Below, piece by piece: positions 44,751-55,153 of a stretch of 64,000 nt of DNA. The DNA is taken from positions 1-64,000 of the forward strand of contig NZ_VDMC01000010.1 of NCBI RefSeq assembly GCF_006346335.1. The letters run 5' to 3'. The stretch comes from Aequorivita sinensis (GTDB taxonomy: Bacteria; Bacteroidota; Bacteroidia; Flavobacteriales; Flavobacteriaceae). The notes beneath the pieces are model-generated. The model was not told the DNA's origin. It did no database searches and saw nothing but the letters and a program-made list of their open reading frames with translations. Numbering within the stretch: the first letter of the stretch is position 1; every line of letters begins with the position of its first letter. The position numbers were made by a program, and so were the translations under genes.

Positions 44751-46505
44751 ATGTACAGAACGCATAATAACGGCGAACTACGCGCCGCAGATATCAATAA
44801 AGAAGTAACCCTTTCAGGATGGGTTCAAAAAACTCGTGATAAAGGATTTATGGTTTGGGTGGACCTTCGTGACCGCTACGGCATTACCCAACTTATTTTT
44901 GATGAAGAACGTACCCCAAAAGACGTAATGGACAGATGTTCAAAACTAGGGCGAGAGTTTGTGATACAAGTAACGGGAACTGTGATTGAACGCGTTTCAA
45001 AAAATCCAAATATGCCGACTGGGGATGTGGAAATCTTGGTTTCTAAATTAACTATATTAAACGAATCGCTTACGCCTCCATTTACCATTGAAGATGAAAC
45101 AGATGGTGGTGAGGATTTACGTATGAAATATCGATACCTAGATATTCGTAGAAATCCAGTGCGAGAAAATCTTATTTTCCGTCACAAAGTTGCTATTGAA
45201 GTGCGTAACTATTTATCAAACCAAGGTTTTATTGAAGTAGAGACTCCTTATTTAATTAAATCAACTCCTGAAGGAGCGCGCGATTTTGTGGTTCCTTCAA
45301 GAATGAATGAAGGACAGTTTTATGCCCTTCCACAATCGCCACAAACATTCAAGCAATTGCTTATGGTAGGTGGTTTGGATAAGTATTTCCAGATAGTAAA
45401 ATGTTTCCGTGACGAAGATTTACGTGCAGACCGCCAACCAGAATTTACCCAAATAGACTGCGAAATGGCTTTCGTAGAACAAGAAGATATTTTAAATGCT
45501 TTTGAAGGTTTAACGAGACACCTTTTAAAAGAAATTAACGGCGTAGAGATTTCTGAATTCCCAAGAATGACATACGACGAAGCAATGGCTAAATACGGAA
45601 ACGACAAACCAGATATCCGATTTGGGATGGAGTTTGGCGAGTTAAATGAAGTAGCTCAACACAAAGACTTTGGCGTTTTTAACCAAGCTGAATTAGTGGT
45701 TGGAATTGCAGTTCCTGGTGGAAATGCGTTTACAAGAAAAGAAATAGATAAATTAATAGACTGGGTTAAACGTCCTCAAGTTGGTGCTTTAGGAATGGTT
45801 TATTCGCGTTGTAATGACGACGGAACCTTTAAGTCTTCTGTAGATAAATTTTTCGATCAAGATGATTTAGCAAAATGGGCAGAAATTACAGGTGCAAATC
45901 CGGGCGATTTAGTATGTGTACTTTCCGGAGACAAAAACAAAGTAAGAGCACAACTAAGTGCTTTAAGAATGCATTTAGCTGAGCAACTTGGTTTGAGAAA
46001 GAATGACGAGTTTGCACCACTTTGGGTAATAGACTTCCCACTTTTAGAATGGGATGAAGAAACGGAGCGTTACCACGCAATGCACCACCCATTCACATCT
46101 CCAAAACCTGGACAACTAGAACTTCTAGATACTAATCCTGGAGAAGTAAAAGCAAATGCCTACGACTTAGTTTTAAACGGAAACGAAATTGGCGGTGGCT
46201 CTATCCGTATTCACGATAAGAAAACTCAGTCATTGATGTTTGATTATTTAGGATTTACCCCTGAAGAAGCAAAAGCACAGTTCGGCTTTTTAATGGATGC
46301 CTTCCAATACGGTGCACCTCCACACGGTGGATTAGCTTTTGGACTGGATAGACTGGTTTCTATTTTGGGCGGACAAGAAACAATACGCGATTTTATTGCA
46401 TTCCCTAAAAACAATTCGGGACGCGATGTAATGATAGACGCCCCTGCTCCAATTGATGAAAAACAATTAGAAGAACTTCACCTTAGGGTTGAATTAAATA
46501 AATAA
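44751..46505 (+). CDS. aspS: Aspartate--tRNA ligase
   Basis: This class II synthetase of 584 aa has an N-terminal OB-fold (about 15-105, [18 protein letters not shown]), motif 1 with VEVRNYL-like and [17 protein letters not shown], and motif 2 [16 protein letters not shown]. The bacterial GAD insertion domain (about 285-410) follows, then motif 3 [10 protein letters not shown]. The length is typical of the bacterial type. It charges tRNA-Asp. With a separate asnS at 16963, tRNA-Asn does not need the indirect amidation route. It starts at ATG 44751. Confidence 0.97.
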   Translation: MYRTHNNGELRAADINKEVTLSGWVQKTRDKGFMVWVDLRDRYGITQLIFDEERTPKDVMDRCSKLGREFVIQVTGTVIERVSKNPNMPTGDVEILVSKLTILNESLTPPFTIEDETDGGEDLRMKYRYLDIRRNPVRENLIFRHKVAIEVRNYLSNQGFIEVETPYLIKSTPEGARDFVVPSRMNEGQFYALPQSPQTFKQLLMVGGLDKYFQIVKCFRDEDLRADRQPEFTQIDCEMAFVEQEDILNAFEGLTRHLLKEINGVEISEFPRMTYDEAMAKYGNDKPDIRFGMEFGELNEVAQHKDFGVFNQAELVVGIAVPGGNAFTRKEIDKLIDWVKRPQVGALGMVYSRCNDDGTFKSSVDKFFDQDDLAKWAEITGANPGDLVCVLSGDKNKVRAQLSALRMHLAEQLGLRKNDEFAPLWVIDFPLLEWDEETERYHAMHHPFTSPKPGQLELLDTNPGEVKANAYDLVLNGNEIGGGSIRIHDKKTQSLMFDYLGFTPEEAKAQFGFLMDAFQYGAPPHGGLAFGLDRLVSILGGQETIRDFIAFPKNNSGRDVMIDAPAPIDEKQLEELHLRVELNK

Positions 46506-46513
46506 AACACCTT

Positions 46514-46565
46514 AAACCTAACAGGTCAGAGTGCTTCTTGTATCGCAATGTCTGTTAGGTTTTTT
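46514..46565 (+). terminator. Terminator of aspS
   Basis: The stem AAACCTAACAG (46514-46524) pairs with CTGTTAGGTTT (46552-46562) around a 27-nt loop, followed by T residues. Confidence 0.75.
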
Positions 46566-46588
46566 GATTAAGGTTATCAATATAATTA

Positions 46589-47134
46589 ATGAAAGCTCTA
46601 AAAATCATCACATTTATAGTTCTAGGTCTTTGCATTATAGCACTCTTTGTCTTTTTTGGCGGTTGGTTGTATTACCACAAAAAATTCCCAGTTAACGAGG
46701 AGGCCTATCCAAATTATGTGGGGTACATCAATCAAGAAACAACAGCCTTAAATAGAAGTTACAATCTTTGTGATCCTAAAACAATATATCACGTACATCA
46801 CGGTGCTTCAGAAGAAGGATATGCTGGTAATAAAAAGCAGTATAGGGATGATATACTGGCGCAATACAAAAACAATAGTTATACAGATTCTGGCTATCTA
46901 AACTTTAGATTTTTGGTTAATTGTGAAGGAAAACCTGGATGGTTTGAAACTATTGAAGTAGATACAAATTATCAAAAAACACAATTTTCAGAAGAATTAG
47001 TCTCCCAATTACTCGCAATAACAGCTCAAGCAAAACATTGGAATATATTACGTTTTGATGAACAACCCGTAGATTATTATATGTACGTATCGTATAAATT
47101 AAAAGATGGAGAAATTACTGAAATATTACCTTAG
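46589..47134 (+). CDS. Membrane-anchored protein with a TonB-C-like periplasmic domain
   Basis: This 181-aa protein has one N-terminal membrane helix (about 6-28) and a periplasmic domain. The C-terminal stretch (about 105-178: YLNFRFLVNCEGKPGWFETI ... DYYMYVSYKLKDGEI) resembles TonB C-terminal domains, which carry an invariant-looking 'F-V-x-x-x-G' strand. It lacks the proline-rich linker of true TonB. The gene overlaps the following TPR lipoprotein gene by 29 bp, and that one overlaps the ClC gene by 28 bp, so all three are coupled. The specific role is unknown. Confidence 0.6.
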   Translation: MKALKIITFIVLGLCIIALFVFFGGWLYYHKKFPVNEEAYPNYVGYINQETTALNRSYNLCDPKTIYHVHHGASEEGYAGNKKQYRDDILAQYKNNSYTDSGYLNFRFLVNCEGKPGWFETIEVDTNYQKTQFSEELVSQLLAITAQAKHWNILRFDEQPVDYYMYVSYKLKDGEITEILP

Positions 47135-47978
47135 CCTACTATTTATTGCAGCTGTGTTTACTTCTTGTGAAAAAGACACTTCACAAATGTCTGAAGCTGA
47201 AAAGAAGCAATACTCGGTTGAATTATACAAAGAAGCAGTAGGCTTACACGCTGCACAAGGCGACCCAAGAGTTATGACAAAGCTGGAAGCAGCGGTTGCC
47301 ATGGACCCAAACAATTGTAAAGCGCTCCGAGAACTTTCTGTAGCCTATTTAAAGCGGGGATTGATTGATGAATGGAAAATCAAATTCGACAAAGCAGCTA
47401 AATGTGATCCAAAAATTTGGGTGCCGTGGCGAGGGTATCTTTACCTACAGTTTTATAGAGATTATGAAAAGGCTATTGCAGATTTTGATGCTTCAGATAC
47501 TTTAACCCCAGACTTCACCGATGCACCACAGGGCCACAGTGTAGATTATTGGCGTGGATTGGCCTATCTAGGCCTAAAAGATTACGAGAATTCAATTAAG
47601 TATTTAAACCGTTATTTAGATGATGTAACAGAAAAGAATGGTGAAGATTGGGCTGAGCCTACTGCATTTTTATATAGAGGTATTGCTCATTATGAAAATA
47701 ACACCCCTGAAGCTGCCTTAATAGACTTTGACAAGATGATTTTCTATAATCAAAACAAGACGGCAGATGGAAGTTATTATAAAGCTTTAATTTTATTTGA
47801 ACAAAATAAATGTGAAGACGCTAAGAAAGAATTAGATATGGCCTTGGATAATTTTAAAAATGGTTATTTTAACAAGCACGTTTATACCGAAGCTTTAAAA
47901 CAGATCTATATTCAGGACTTAAATAATTTAGAAAACGCGATTAGCAACCAATGCCCGCACAAAAAAGAAGCATATTAG
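47106..47978 (+). CDS. TPR-repeat lipoprotein
   Basis: This 290-aa protein has a lipoprotein signal with lipobox FTSCEK (Cys20) and several TPR helices (about 60-95, 105-140, 150-185, 195-260). It probably acts as a periplasmic scaffold on a membrane surface. The start codon lies inside the 3' end of the upstream gene (29-bp overlap), and its own 3' end overlaps the ClC gene. The overlap pattern suggests tightly coupled expression. Confidence 0.72.
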   Translation: MEKLLKYYLSLLFIAAVFTSCEKDTSQMSEAEKKQYSVELYKEAVGLHAAQGDPRVMTKLEAAVAMDPNNCKALRELSVAYLKRGLIDEWKIKFDKAAKCDPKIWVPWRGYLYLQFYRDYEKAIADFDASDTLTPDFTDAPQGHSVDYWRGLAYLGLKDYENSIKYLNRYLDDVTEKNGEDWAEPTAFLYRGIAHYENNTPEAALIDFDKMIFYNQNKTADGSYYKALILFEQNKCEDAKKELDMALDNFKNGYFNKHVYTEALKQIYIQDLNNLENAISNQCPHKKEAY

Positions 47979-49747
47979 CACGCCTACTTATCTGGCGAAT
48001 TAAGAATATATCAAATCAGCGATTTGTATATATCTTAAGTATAATTGTAGGTTTCTTATCAGGCGTTGTGGCTGTAATTATCAAAAACGGCACTCACTTT
48101 ATTCAGCTTTTACTAGAAGGAAAATTAATTGCGGAGTACTATTCTGCTTTTTACTTTATCTTCCCACTTATCGGACTCGGAATTACTTATTTAGTTATTA
48201 AGTACTTAATCCGAAATAAAGTAAACCACGGCATCCCTTCTACCCTTTTTGCTATATCAAAAGAAAAGGGGTTGATGAGGCGTTTTCAAATGTTTGGAAG
48301 TATGATTGCCGCCCCAATTACAGTAGGTTTTGGTGGATCCGTAGGGCTTGAGGGGCCCACTGTTGCTACAGGTGCTGCAATAAGTTCGAATCTTTCACGC
48401 GTATTACACGTAGACCAAGCCACCCGTACATTATTAATTGGATGTGCTGCAGCAGGGGCTATGTCGTCTATGTTTAAGGCTCCAATCGCTGCTATTATTT
48501 TTGCGATTGAAGTTTTTAGTTTAGACCTCACTTTAGTTTCTATGGTTCCTTTGCTGTTAGCTTCGGTTTCAGCAATTTTAACTTCTTATTTCTTCTTCGG
48601 AAATGATGTTCTACTACCTTTTAAAGAAACCGACACCTTTAATATTAGTAATATTCCTTTCTATATAATTCTTGCAGTAATAGCTTCATTAGTTTCAATA
48701 TACTTTGCAAAAACCTATGCATTCTTTCAAGAATTGTTCGAGAAGATAAAATCGCCAATTAAAAGACTTTTTATAGGTGGTTTAAGTATTGGTGTACTAA
48801 TATATTTTATTCCACCCCTTTATGGAGAAGGTTTTGACATTATAAACGATATAGTAAAAGGAAAGCCAGAGTTAGCTTTGCAGAACAATATATTCAATCT
48901 AGACCTAAATAGTGTGTGGATGGTGATTGCCTTATTATCTGGATTAGTCTTTTTTAAAATTATAGCAAGTGCTTTGACCTTTGGCGCAGGAGGTGTAGGA
49001 GGTATTTTTGCACCAGTACTTTTTATGGGAAGTATAATGGGGAATGTTGTAGCCAAAATAATAAATAATTGTGGATTGTTTCCAAATGGAGTTTCGGAAA
49101 GCAATTTTACTTTAGTGGGAATGACAGGCTTAATGGCAGGCGTACTTTACGCTCCTTTAACCGCAATTTTCTTAATCGCAGAAGTAACCGGAGGCTATGA
49201 GCTTTTTATTCCTTTAATGATTGTAGCTACCATATCATTCTCTATGACAAAGTACTTTATTCCACATTCGGTTTATGCTATGGAACTAGGGAAAAAAGGA
49301 GATTTAATTACTCATAATAAAGACCACGCAGTGCTTACATTAATGGATATAAAAACTGTGATAGAACGTGATTTTATAAGTGTTAATCCACAAATGAATT
49401 TAGGTGAAATAGTCAACCAAGCGGTTGTGAAATCTAAAAGAAATATTTATCCTGTTTTAAACAAAGAAACAAAGGCTTTGGAAGGAATTATACTTTTAGA
49501 CGACTTAAGACCTGTTATGTTTAATCAGAGTTTATACGAAGAAATGAAAGCTAGCGAGTTAATGCATCATCCACCTGCAGTAGTTAACCTTAGTGAAGAT
49601 AAGATGACAGAAGTAATGAAAAAATTTCAAGATACTGGCGCGTGGAATCTCCCTGTAATTAAAAATGGCGAATATTACGGATTTATATCAAAGTCTAAGT
49701 TACTCACAGCCTACAGAAAAAAGTTAATTGATTTTTCTAGAAACTAA
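47951..49747 (+). CDS. ClC-family chloride channel or H+/Cl- exchanger with CBS domains
   Basis: This 598-aa protein has an ion-conducting ClC domain (about 25-440) and two C-terminal CBS domains (about 470-590). The selectivity-filter segments are present: HGIPST (near the start), GSVGLEGPT with the gating glutamate, and GAGGVGGIFAPVLFMG. The gating Glu in the GxEGP motif is kept, as in exchangers and gated channels. The CBS pair may bind nucleotides and regulate gating. The gene is coupled by overlap to the upstream TPR lipoprotein gene. Confidence 0.9.
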   Translation: MPAQKRSILARLLIWRIKNISNQRFVYILSIIVGFLSGVVAVIIKNGTHFIQLLLEGKLIAEYYSAFYFIFPLIGLGITYLVIKYLIRNKVNHGIPSTLFAISKEKGLMRRFQMFGSMIAAPITVGFGGSVGLEGPTVATGAAISSNLSRVLHVDQATRTLLIGCAAAGAMSSMFKAPIAAIIFAIEVFSLDLTLVSMVPLLLASVSAILTSYFFFGNDVLLPFKETDTFNISNIPFYIILAVIASLVSIYFAKTYAFFQELFEKIKSPIKRLFIGGLSIGVLIYFIPPLYGEGFDIINDIVKGKPELALQNNIFNLDLNSVWMVIALLSGLVFFKIIASALTFGAGGVGGIFAPVLFMGSIMGNVVAKIINNCGLFPNGVSESNFTLVGMTGLMAGVLYAPLTAIFLIAEVTGGYELFIPLMIVATISFSMTKYFIPHSVYAMELGKKGDLITHNKDHAVLTLMDIKTVIERDFISVNPQMNLGEIVNQAVVKSKRNIYPVLNKETKALEGIILLDDLRPVMFNQSLYEEMKASELMHHPPAVVNLSEDKMTEVMKKFQDTGAWNLPVIKNGEYYGFISKSKLLTAYRKKLIDFSRN

Positions 49748-49768
49748 TACCTTAAAGAATACGTATTT

Positions 49769-50017
49769 ATGAAGTATATTTTAATAATATTATTAATTGT
49801 AGTTTTCACAGGATTGGGAAGCGGATTTTATATAAAACCAGATGATGAAGCCACTGGCAACTTACTTATTGGTTTAAGTATTTCACTTGGCTTTTTTATT
49901 TTGATGCCTCTGTTTATATACCATCGATGGAAGGATAAAAATGTAAAAGACTATATGCTAACCAAGGAGAATATCCTTAAAATGCAAGAGTATCAAAACT
50001 CAAAAGATAAAAAGTAA
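49769..50017 (+). CDS. Small two-helix membrane protein
   Basis: This 82-aa protein has two membrane helices (about 3-21 and 33-52) and a charged cytoplasmic tail rich in Lys, Glu and Gln. I do not recognise it. It follows the ClC gene by 21 nt and is likely the last gene of that operon. It converges with tadA. Confidence 0.65.
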   Translation: MKYILIILLIVVFTGLGSGFYIKPDDEATGNLLIGLSISLGFFILMPLFIYHRWKDKNVKDYMLTKENILKMQEYQNSKDKK

Positions 50018-50042
50018 TTTTTTTTTTAGGCTTAGCGCAAAT

Positions 50043-50492
50043 CTAATTTAGATTTCTTTTTTCTATAAAAAATCGCTTTAATAATGTAGAAGCTTCTTTT
50101 TCCATAACCCCTCCTGTCATTACAGTTTTCGGATGAAGCTTTGTATTTAGTGAAATACAACCTCTTGCTTCATCTCTCGCACCGTATACTATTTTAGAAA
50201 TCTGACTCCAAAACAAAGCTCCCGCACACATTTGGCAAGGTTCTATTGTTACGTACAACGTACAATCGATAAGGTATTTTCCGCCTAAATAATTAGCAGC
50301 AGAAGTAATGGCCTGCATTTCGGCGTGAGCAGTAACATCGTTTAGTGTTTCTGTTAGATTGTGCGCTCGAGCTATTATTTGATTGTTAATTACCACTACA
50401 GCTCCAATCGGAATCTCACCTTTTTTGTAAGCTTCTTCTGCCTCTTGATAGGCGCGTTTCATAAAATATGTATCGTCGTAAGGATTGATCAT
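50043..50492 (-). CDS. tadA: tRNA-specific adenosine deaminase / nucleoside deaminase
   Basis: This 149-aa zinc deaminase has the motifs HAEMQAI (zinc histidine and catalytic Glu) and PCQMCAGAL (zinc cysteines), plus FWSQISKIVYGARD, typical of TadA. TadA converts A34 to inosine in tRNA-Arg(ACG). Guanine deaminases share the fold, but the length and the PC-x-MCAGA region favour TadA. It lies alone on the minus strand, divergent from dxs. Confidence 0.9.
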   Translation of the reverse strand: MINPYDDTYFMKRAYQEAEEAYKKGEIPIGAVVVINNQIIARAHNLTETLNDVTAHAEMQAITSAANYLGGKYLIDCTLYVTIEPCQMCAGALFWSQISKIVYGARDEARGCISLNTKLHPKTVMTGGVMEKEASTLLKRFFIEKRNLN

Positions 50493-50597
50493 TTTAATAA
50501 ATTGTATTCTAAATTCAGTTTAAAATTACGATTAATTGAATTAGCATTTACTTAATTGACAAATTAACGAAATCTCCAATTAACAAATTCCCAATAA

Positions 50598-52391
50598 ATG
50601 TATCTTTACCACGTGTTAGTAAACATTCTAAATAATATTAAATCTCCAGAGGACTTACGTAAGTTACCTCAGGAAAATTTGCCACAACTGGCACAGGAAC
50701 TTCGTGAGTTTATAATAAATATTGTTGCCACTAAAGAAGGCCACCTGGGCGCTAGTTTAGGCGTAGTAGAACTTACAATAGCCTTACATTACGTGTTTAA
50801 TACACCCGAAGATATTTTAGTTTGGGATGTGGGTCATCAAGCGTATGGCCATAAAATTTTGACAGGTAGAAAAGAAATTTTTCACACTAATAGACAGCTT
50901 AATGGTATTAGTGGCTTTCCAAAACGCGATGAAAGTGAATACGATACTTTTGGAGTGGGCCACAGCAGTACTGCAATTTCAGCAGCATTAGGAATGGCGA
51001 TTGCTTCAAAACTAAGAGGTGAAACAAACAAACAACATATAGCAGTGGTAGGAGACGCCTCCATAGCTAGTGGAATGGCCTTCGAAGCGCTAAATCACGC
51101 TGGAGTTACAGATACTAACCTATTGGTGATTTTAAACGATAATGCCATTGGAATCGACCCTAGCGTAGGTGCCTTAAAAGAGTACTTCACAAAAGTAAAA
51201 CTTAACGGCGCAAAAGAAGCCGATAATATATTCGAAGCTTTAAACTTTAATTATTCCGGCCCTGTAGACGGTCATAATTTAGATCTTGTAATCTCAGAAT
51301 TGGAGCGATTAAAAAATATTCCTGGACCAAAACTTCTTCATTTAATCACCAAAAAAGGAAAAGGATTACGTCAAGCAGAGGAAAACCAGGTGGTTTATCA
51401 TGCTCCTGGGAAATTTGATGCCTTAACAGGAGATCTTGCGCCAAGAAGCAACGAAGTTTTACCTCCTAAATTTCAGGATGTCTTCGGAAAAACACTAGTA
51501 GAAATAGCTACTACAAATAATAAGATAGTTGGAATTACTCCAGCAATGCCTACTGGAAGCTCTTTAAAATTTATGATGGACGCTTTTCCTGATAGAGCTT
51601 TTGATGTTGGGATTGCAGAACAACACGCTGTAACTTTTGCCGCAGGATTGGCGACTCAAGGTTTTACCGTATTTTGTAATATTTATTCAACCTTTCTTCA
51701 AAGGGCATACGATCAAGTGATACACGATGTATGTTTACAAAAAATTCCAGTTATTTTCTGTTTAGATCGAGCTGGAATAGTAGGTGAAGATGGAGCAACC
51801 CACCACGGAATTTTCGATTTGGCATACTTAAACTGTATCCCAAACCTCATCATTTTTGCACCGCGAGATGAAGTTGAACTTCGCAACATTATGTTTACCG
51901 CTCAGCAAGGGCTACCGTTACCAATCTTTATTCGTTATCCTCGAGGTAGAGGAAAAATTATTGATTGGAAACAGCCTTTTCAGGCTATCGAGATTGGAAA
52001 AGCAAATGTTTTAAAGGAAGGTTTAGTTATAGCGGTTATAACAATTGGTACAATTGTAAACGAGGCATTACAAGCTATTAAAATGCTTAACCCTTCAGAT
52101 AAAGAAAAAATAAGCGTTGTAGATATCAGATTCTTAAAACCTTTAGACGAGGAATTACTTCATAATATATTCCAGAATCACCATACTATAATTACTATTG
52201 AAGATGGAACTACTACTGGCGGTTTAGGATCTACCATTGCTACTTTTGCTGCTTCGATGGGATATAGTAACAAAATTGAAATTTTAGGGATTCAAGATAC
52301 ATTTCTAGAACACGGAACCACTTCAGAATTACGTGATATTGCTGGAATATCCCCAGAAAAAATTAAGCTTACACTTCAACAATATATATAA
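50598..52391 (+). CDS. dxs: 1-deoxy-D-xylulose-5-phosphate synthase
   Basis: This 597-aa thiamine-dependent enzyme makes DXP from pyruvate and glyceraldehyde-3-phosphate, the first step of the MEP isoprenoid route. Visible features are GHLGASLGVVEL, VWDVGHQAYGHKILTGR, the TPP/Mg motif GDASIASGMAFE through NDNAIGID, and the transketolase-like domains DVGIAEQHAV and YPRGRGK. ATG 50598 may sit inside a TATCTTTA -7-like box (50601-50608), in which case GTG 50613 would be the real start; this is unresolved. The product feeds the prenyl synthase at 34126. Confidence 0.95.
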   Translation: MYLYHVLVNILNNIKSPEDLRKLPQENLPQLAQELREFIINIVATKEGHLGASLGVVELTIALHYVFNTPEDILVWDVGHQAYGHKILTGRKEIFHTNRQLNGISGFPKRDESEYDTFGVGHSSTAISAALGMAIASKLRGETNKQHIAVVGDASIASGMAFEALNHAGVTDTNLLVILNDNAIGIDPSVGALKEYFTKVKLNGAKEADNIFEALNFNYSGPVDGHNLDLVISELERLKNIPGPKLLHLITKKGKGLRQAEENQVVYHAPGKFDALTGDLAPRSNEVLPPKFQDVFGKTLVEIATTNNKIVGITPAMPTGSSLKFMMDAFPDRAFDVGIAEQHAVTFAAGLATQGFTVFCNIYSTFLQRAYDQVIHDVCLQKIPVIFCLDRAGIVGEDGATHHGIFDLAYLNCIPNLIIFAPRDEVELRNIMFTAQQGLPLPIFIRYPRGRGKIIDWKQPFQAIEIGKANVLKEGLVIAVITIGTIVNEALQAIKMLNPSDKEKISVVDIRFLKPLDEELLHNIFQNHHTIITIEDGTTTGGLGSTIATFAASMGYSNKIEILGIQDTFLEHGTTSELRDIAGISPEKIKLTLQQYI

Positions 52392-52392
52392 A

Positions 52393-52418
52393 AAAAGAGG
52401 CTCTTTTGAGCCTCTTTT
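52393..52418. terminator. Bidirectional terminator between dxs and the M36 protease
   Basis: An 11-bp stem AAAAGAGGCTC/GAGCCTCTTTT (52393-52403 with 52408-52418) around TTTT, with A-rich and T-rich flanks. It serves two converging genes. Confidence 0.85.
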
Positions 52419-52443
52419 AATTTTTAACTGATAATTTCTTTTC

Positions 52444-55059
52444 TTATTTAATTATCAGTTTTGAAGTTTGAGTTTTATCACCACCTTCTACAGTAATCAT
52501 ATACATACCAGTAGATAATTCACTAGCGTCAATTAAAGCGGTATGGTGTAATTCAACTTGTTTGTTGAATACTAATCTTCCATTAATATCATAGATAGAA
52601 ACTTTAGTATTTCCAAGGTCGAATCTAGATTTAATGTTAATATGCCCATTAGATGGGTTAGGGTAAATAATGAAATTATTTTCTATTTCATTGTTTGCTG
52701 TTCCAAGTGGACAATCTGCAGGTACGTCAAAAGCTTCAGTTCCATCTTGCTTACTTGCAACACTTCCTTGATTAGCGCTAAATCCTAATCCTCTACGAGC
52801 AAAAACATTCCAAATTAAACATTTGTTAGCTCCACCATTAATAATTTCGTCTGCTTCAAGAATAGCATCTCTACCATCAATAAATCCTGGACTACATCTT
52901 TGCAATTTTAAACCATCTACAACTAACTGTAACGCCATATTATTTCCACCAGTACCATTGTAAATATCTTCATCAAAACCATACTCATCTACAAATGCCC
53001 AAGTTAAATCCCATAACATAGTTGCCCAAACCGATCCTACTCCATGAGGCGCAACTTGAGATTTAATACTGTTATAAGTAAAGTTATTGATTGACATATC
53101 AGTAGTATAAGGTTTGGATCTAATTCCATCACCTGCTCTACTTTCGCCGCTAATATAAGTTCCCATTCCTCTTACATCTTCACCAGATTCACCAGGTAAC
53201 ATAGTTAGCATAAGGGCGAAATAATCGCTCCAACCTTCACCCATTTGCTCTTCGTTTTGTAAACATCCTGCAGCAGCTGGACCTCCAGTTAATCTGTTTG
53301 AGATTCCATGTCCGTATTCGTGAGCTACAATAGTATTGTCTACATCTCCATCACGTTGGTTAAAATCTGTTCCAGAACCATCATCCACTAAAGTTGTACT
53401 AATAGTTTCACCATTTAGTAATGCATCTATAATAGCATCTCCATCACTTTTAAAGATCATAATCGCAGGAATACCAAGTCCTGCTCCAGAACCTCCCATT
53501 CTTATTGGGTCGCCTGGTATATTATTTACCATTACAACAGCTACAGCTCCTGCATCTTCTGCTGCTTGTACTTTTTGTGCGAAACCGCATTCTCCTCTTC
53601 TTATAACAACAATTTTGCCGCTAAGCTCAGAAGCATTTGTTACGTTATCACATCCATCGTGAGGGTCTGTAGAGTTTCCAGAGTTATCGTCTTCAATTAA
53701 TGCTAAATTAGCTGTAATTGGCGTAGTTGGAAGTGGCGTTCCACCACCACTAAAAGCTGATTTATGTGCGTAATAATCCCCAGCTAATGCCCCATTATTT
53801 ACAGTCATAAAAGTACCTAAAACATTTTGAGGAGCAGACCATAAGTACATTTGCATTCTTCCAGAATATCCATCTGGAGGAGTCATAAAGTTTGCGTTAT
53901 TTAAACCACCACCATCTTGAGCTTCTGCTACCACATGGTCACCTTCAGCACCTCCATTACCATAGTTATTAGCCTGGAAGTTTCCACTTTCTTCATCAAA
54001 ACCATATTGGTAAAACACATCGTGCATGATGTTGTTCATATAGAATAAGTTTGTGATAGCTGCTTCTGTATAGTTTGATGGATTTTGAGGTAAGTCGAAA
54101 GGAAAATCAAACTGTAGCGTTGCTCCTCCTTCAGCTTGCATACCTGCACCATTATTACCTGCAATATCTTCTTTAGCCAAAACATTGTTTCCACGAGTAG
54201 TAGTGTATTCAGCACCTGCAACACCGTCTGTATCGTGCCATCCAAATGGTGAAGCTACAACGTTAGAAGGGTCCGAAACTAAAACATCATCTCCATCATT
54301 TGGCGCTCCAAATGGTATTGGGAATACTCTGTATGCAGATCCATTTACAACTGGCTGATGAAAGTCTGCTGAAGATTTTTTAGAAAATAAAACACTCTCA
54401 GTTGCCTCCATAGTGTGTGAGTGAGGTTGAGCCTCAAAATTGCAACTAGCAACCCAGTCATTTATTTCCAACAGTTTTCCTGTTAAGGCATCAATACGTA
54501 CACTATAGTAGTTTTGAGCATCTTTTTTATAAATACTAACATCCCAAGCCAAACGCAAAGTTTGGTTGTCGTTTAATCCTTGATACACAAGAGTTACAGG
54601 AATGTTGTTTATTGAAATATTTCCATCAGTAAAAACATAAGAGTTATTTCCCACTGTCTCAATAAGGTTTAAACCTGTTGGAGCTGGAAGTCCCAATTCT
54701 GATGCAGCATTCGAAATTGCCGATAGAGCAGAAACAGAAGGCTGAGTAGTGTTCGCTTTAAGTGCGATATTGTTTGTAAATGCTAATTGAGCTGAAATAA
54801 CTGATCCTTCTCTTAGTACAAAAGAAGAAATAGCATTGTGAATCTTAATTCCACGAAAACGCTGTTCTACATAAACATTGTCTGCTTGTAAGCTTTTTGA
54901 GTGACTTTGTGAAGTAATATTTATGTCTGAATAATCTTGTTGTTCAAGATTTAAGTTCGATCTATTTTGCTGAAGATACGATTTGATGGAATTGGTGTAA
55001 TCCTGGGCAAAGCTTAGATTAAAGGTTAATAAAATGAGTGAGTAAATAATTTTTTTCAT
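52444..55059 (-). CDS. Secreted M36-family metallopeptidase (fungalysin) with PA and T9SS domains
   Basis: This 871-aa extracellular protease has a signal peptide (1-18, ending SFAQ) and an FTP propeptide (about 35-215) that keeps the enzyme inactive. The M36 catalytic domain carries HEYGH (zinc histidines, about residue 578) and downstream GEGWSDYFAL (third ligand region). A PA domain (about 455-555, VVIRRGECGFAQKVQAAEDAG) is inserted before the zinc motif. A C-terminal type IX sorting domain (about 795-871, IYPNPSNGHINI, STGMYMITVEG) ends it. Expected to digest proteins outside the cell. Confidence 0.94.
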   Translation of the reverse strand: MKKIIYSLILLTFNLSFAQDYTNSIKSYLQQNRSNLNLEQQDYSDINITSQSHSKSLQADNVYVEQRFRGIKIHNAISSFVLREGSVISAQLAFTNNIALKANTTQPSVSALSAISNAASELGLPAPTGLNLIETVGNNSYVFTDGNISINNIPVTLVYQGLNDNQTLRLAWDVSIYKKDAQNYYSVRIDALTGKLLEINDWVASCNFEAQPHSHTMEATESVLFSKKSSADFHQPVVNGSAYRVFPIPFGAPNDGDDVLVSDPSNVVASPFGWHDTDGVAGAEYTTTRGNNVLAKEDIAGNNGAGMQAEGGATLQFDFPFDLPQNPSNYTEAAITNLFYMNNIMHDVFYQYGFDEESGNFQANNYGNGGAEGDHVVAEAQDGGGLNNANFMTPPDGYSGRMQMYLWSAPQNVLGTFMTVNNGALAGDYYAHKSAFSGGGTPLPTTPITANLALIEDDNSGNSTDPHDGCDNVTNASELSGKIVVIRRGECGFAQKVQAAEDAGAVAVVMVNNIPGDPIRMGGSGAGLGIPAIMIFKSDGDAIIDALLNGETISTTLVDDGSGTDFNQRDGDVDNTIVAHEYGHGISNRLTGGPAAAGCLQNEEQMGEGWSDYFALMLTMLPGESGEDVRGMGTYISGESRAGDGIRSKPYTTDMSINNFTYNSIKSQVAPHGVGSVWATMLWDLTWAFVDEYGFDEDIYNGTGGNNMALQLVVDGLKLQRCSPGFIDGRDAILEADEIINGGANKCLIWNVFARRGLGFSANQGSVASKQDGTEAFDVPADCPLGTANNEIENNFIIYPNPSNGHINIKSRFDLGNTKVSIYDINGRLVFNKQVELHHTALIDASELSTGMYMITVEGGDKTQTSKLIIK

Positions 55060-55153
55060 GAAAATTTGATTTAATATTATAAGAGTTTGCCGAGATTAGT
55101 GTTCCAACTCTACAAACAATTGTGAAACTAAAAGAGCAATGTAGCCGCTAAAT

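Noticed and set aside
44554-44808. Open reading frame of 84 codons before aspS
   Set aside because: It crosses the terminator of the LRR-like genes and the aspS promoter and start codon; composition is not protein-like.
47126-47314. Minus-strand open frame inside the TPR lipoprotein gene
   Set aside because: It is the shadow of the plus-strand gene, which has a lipobox and TPR pattern.
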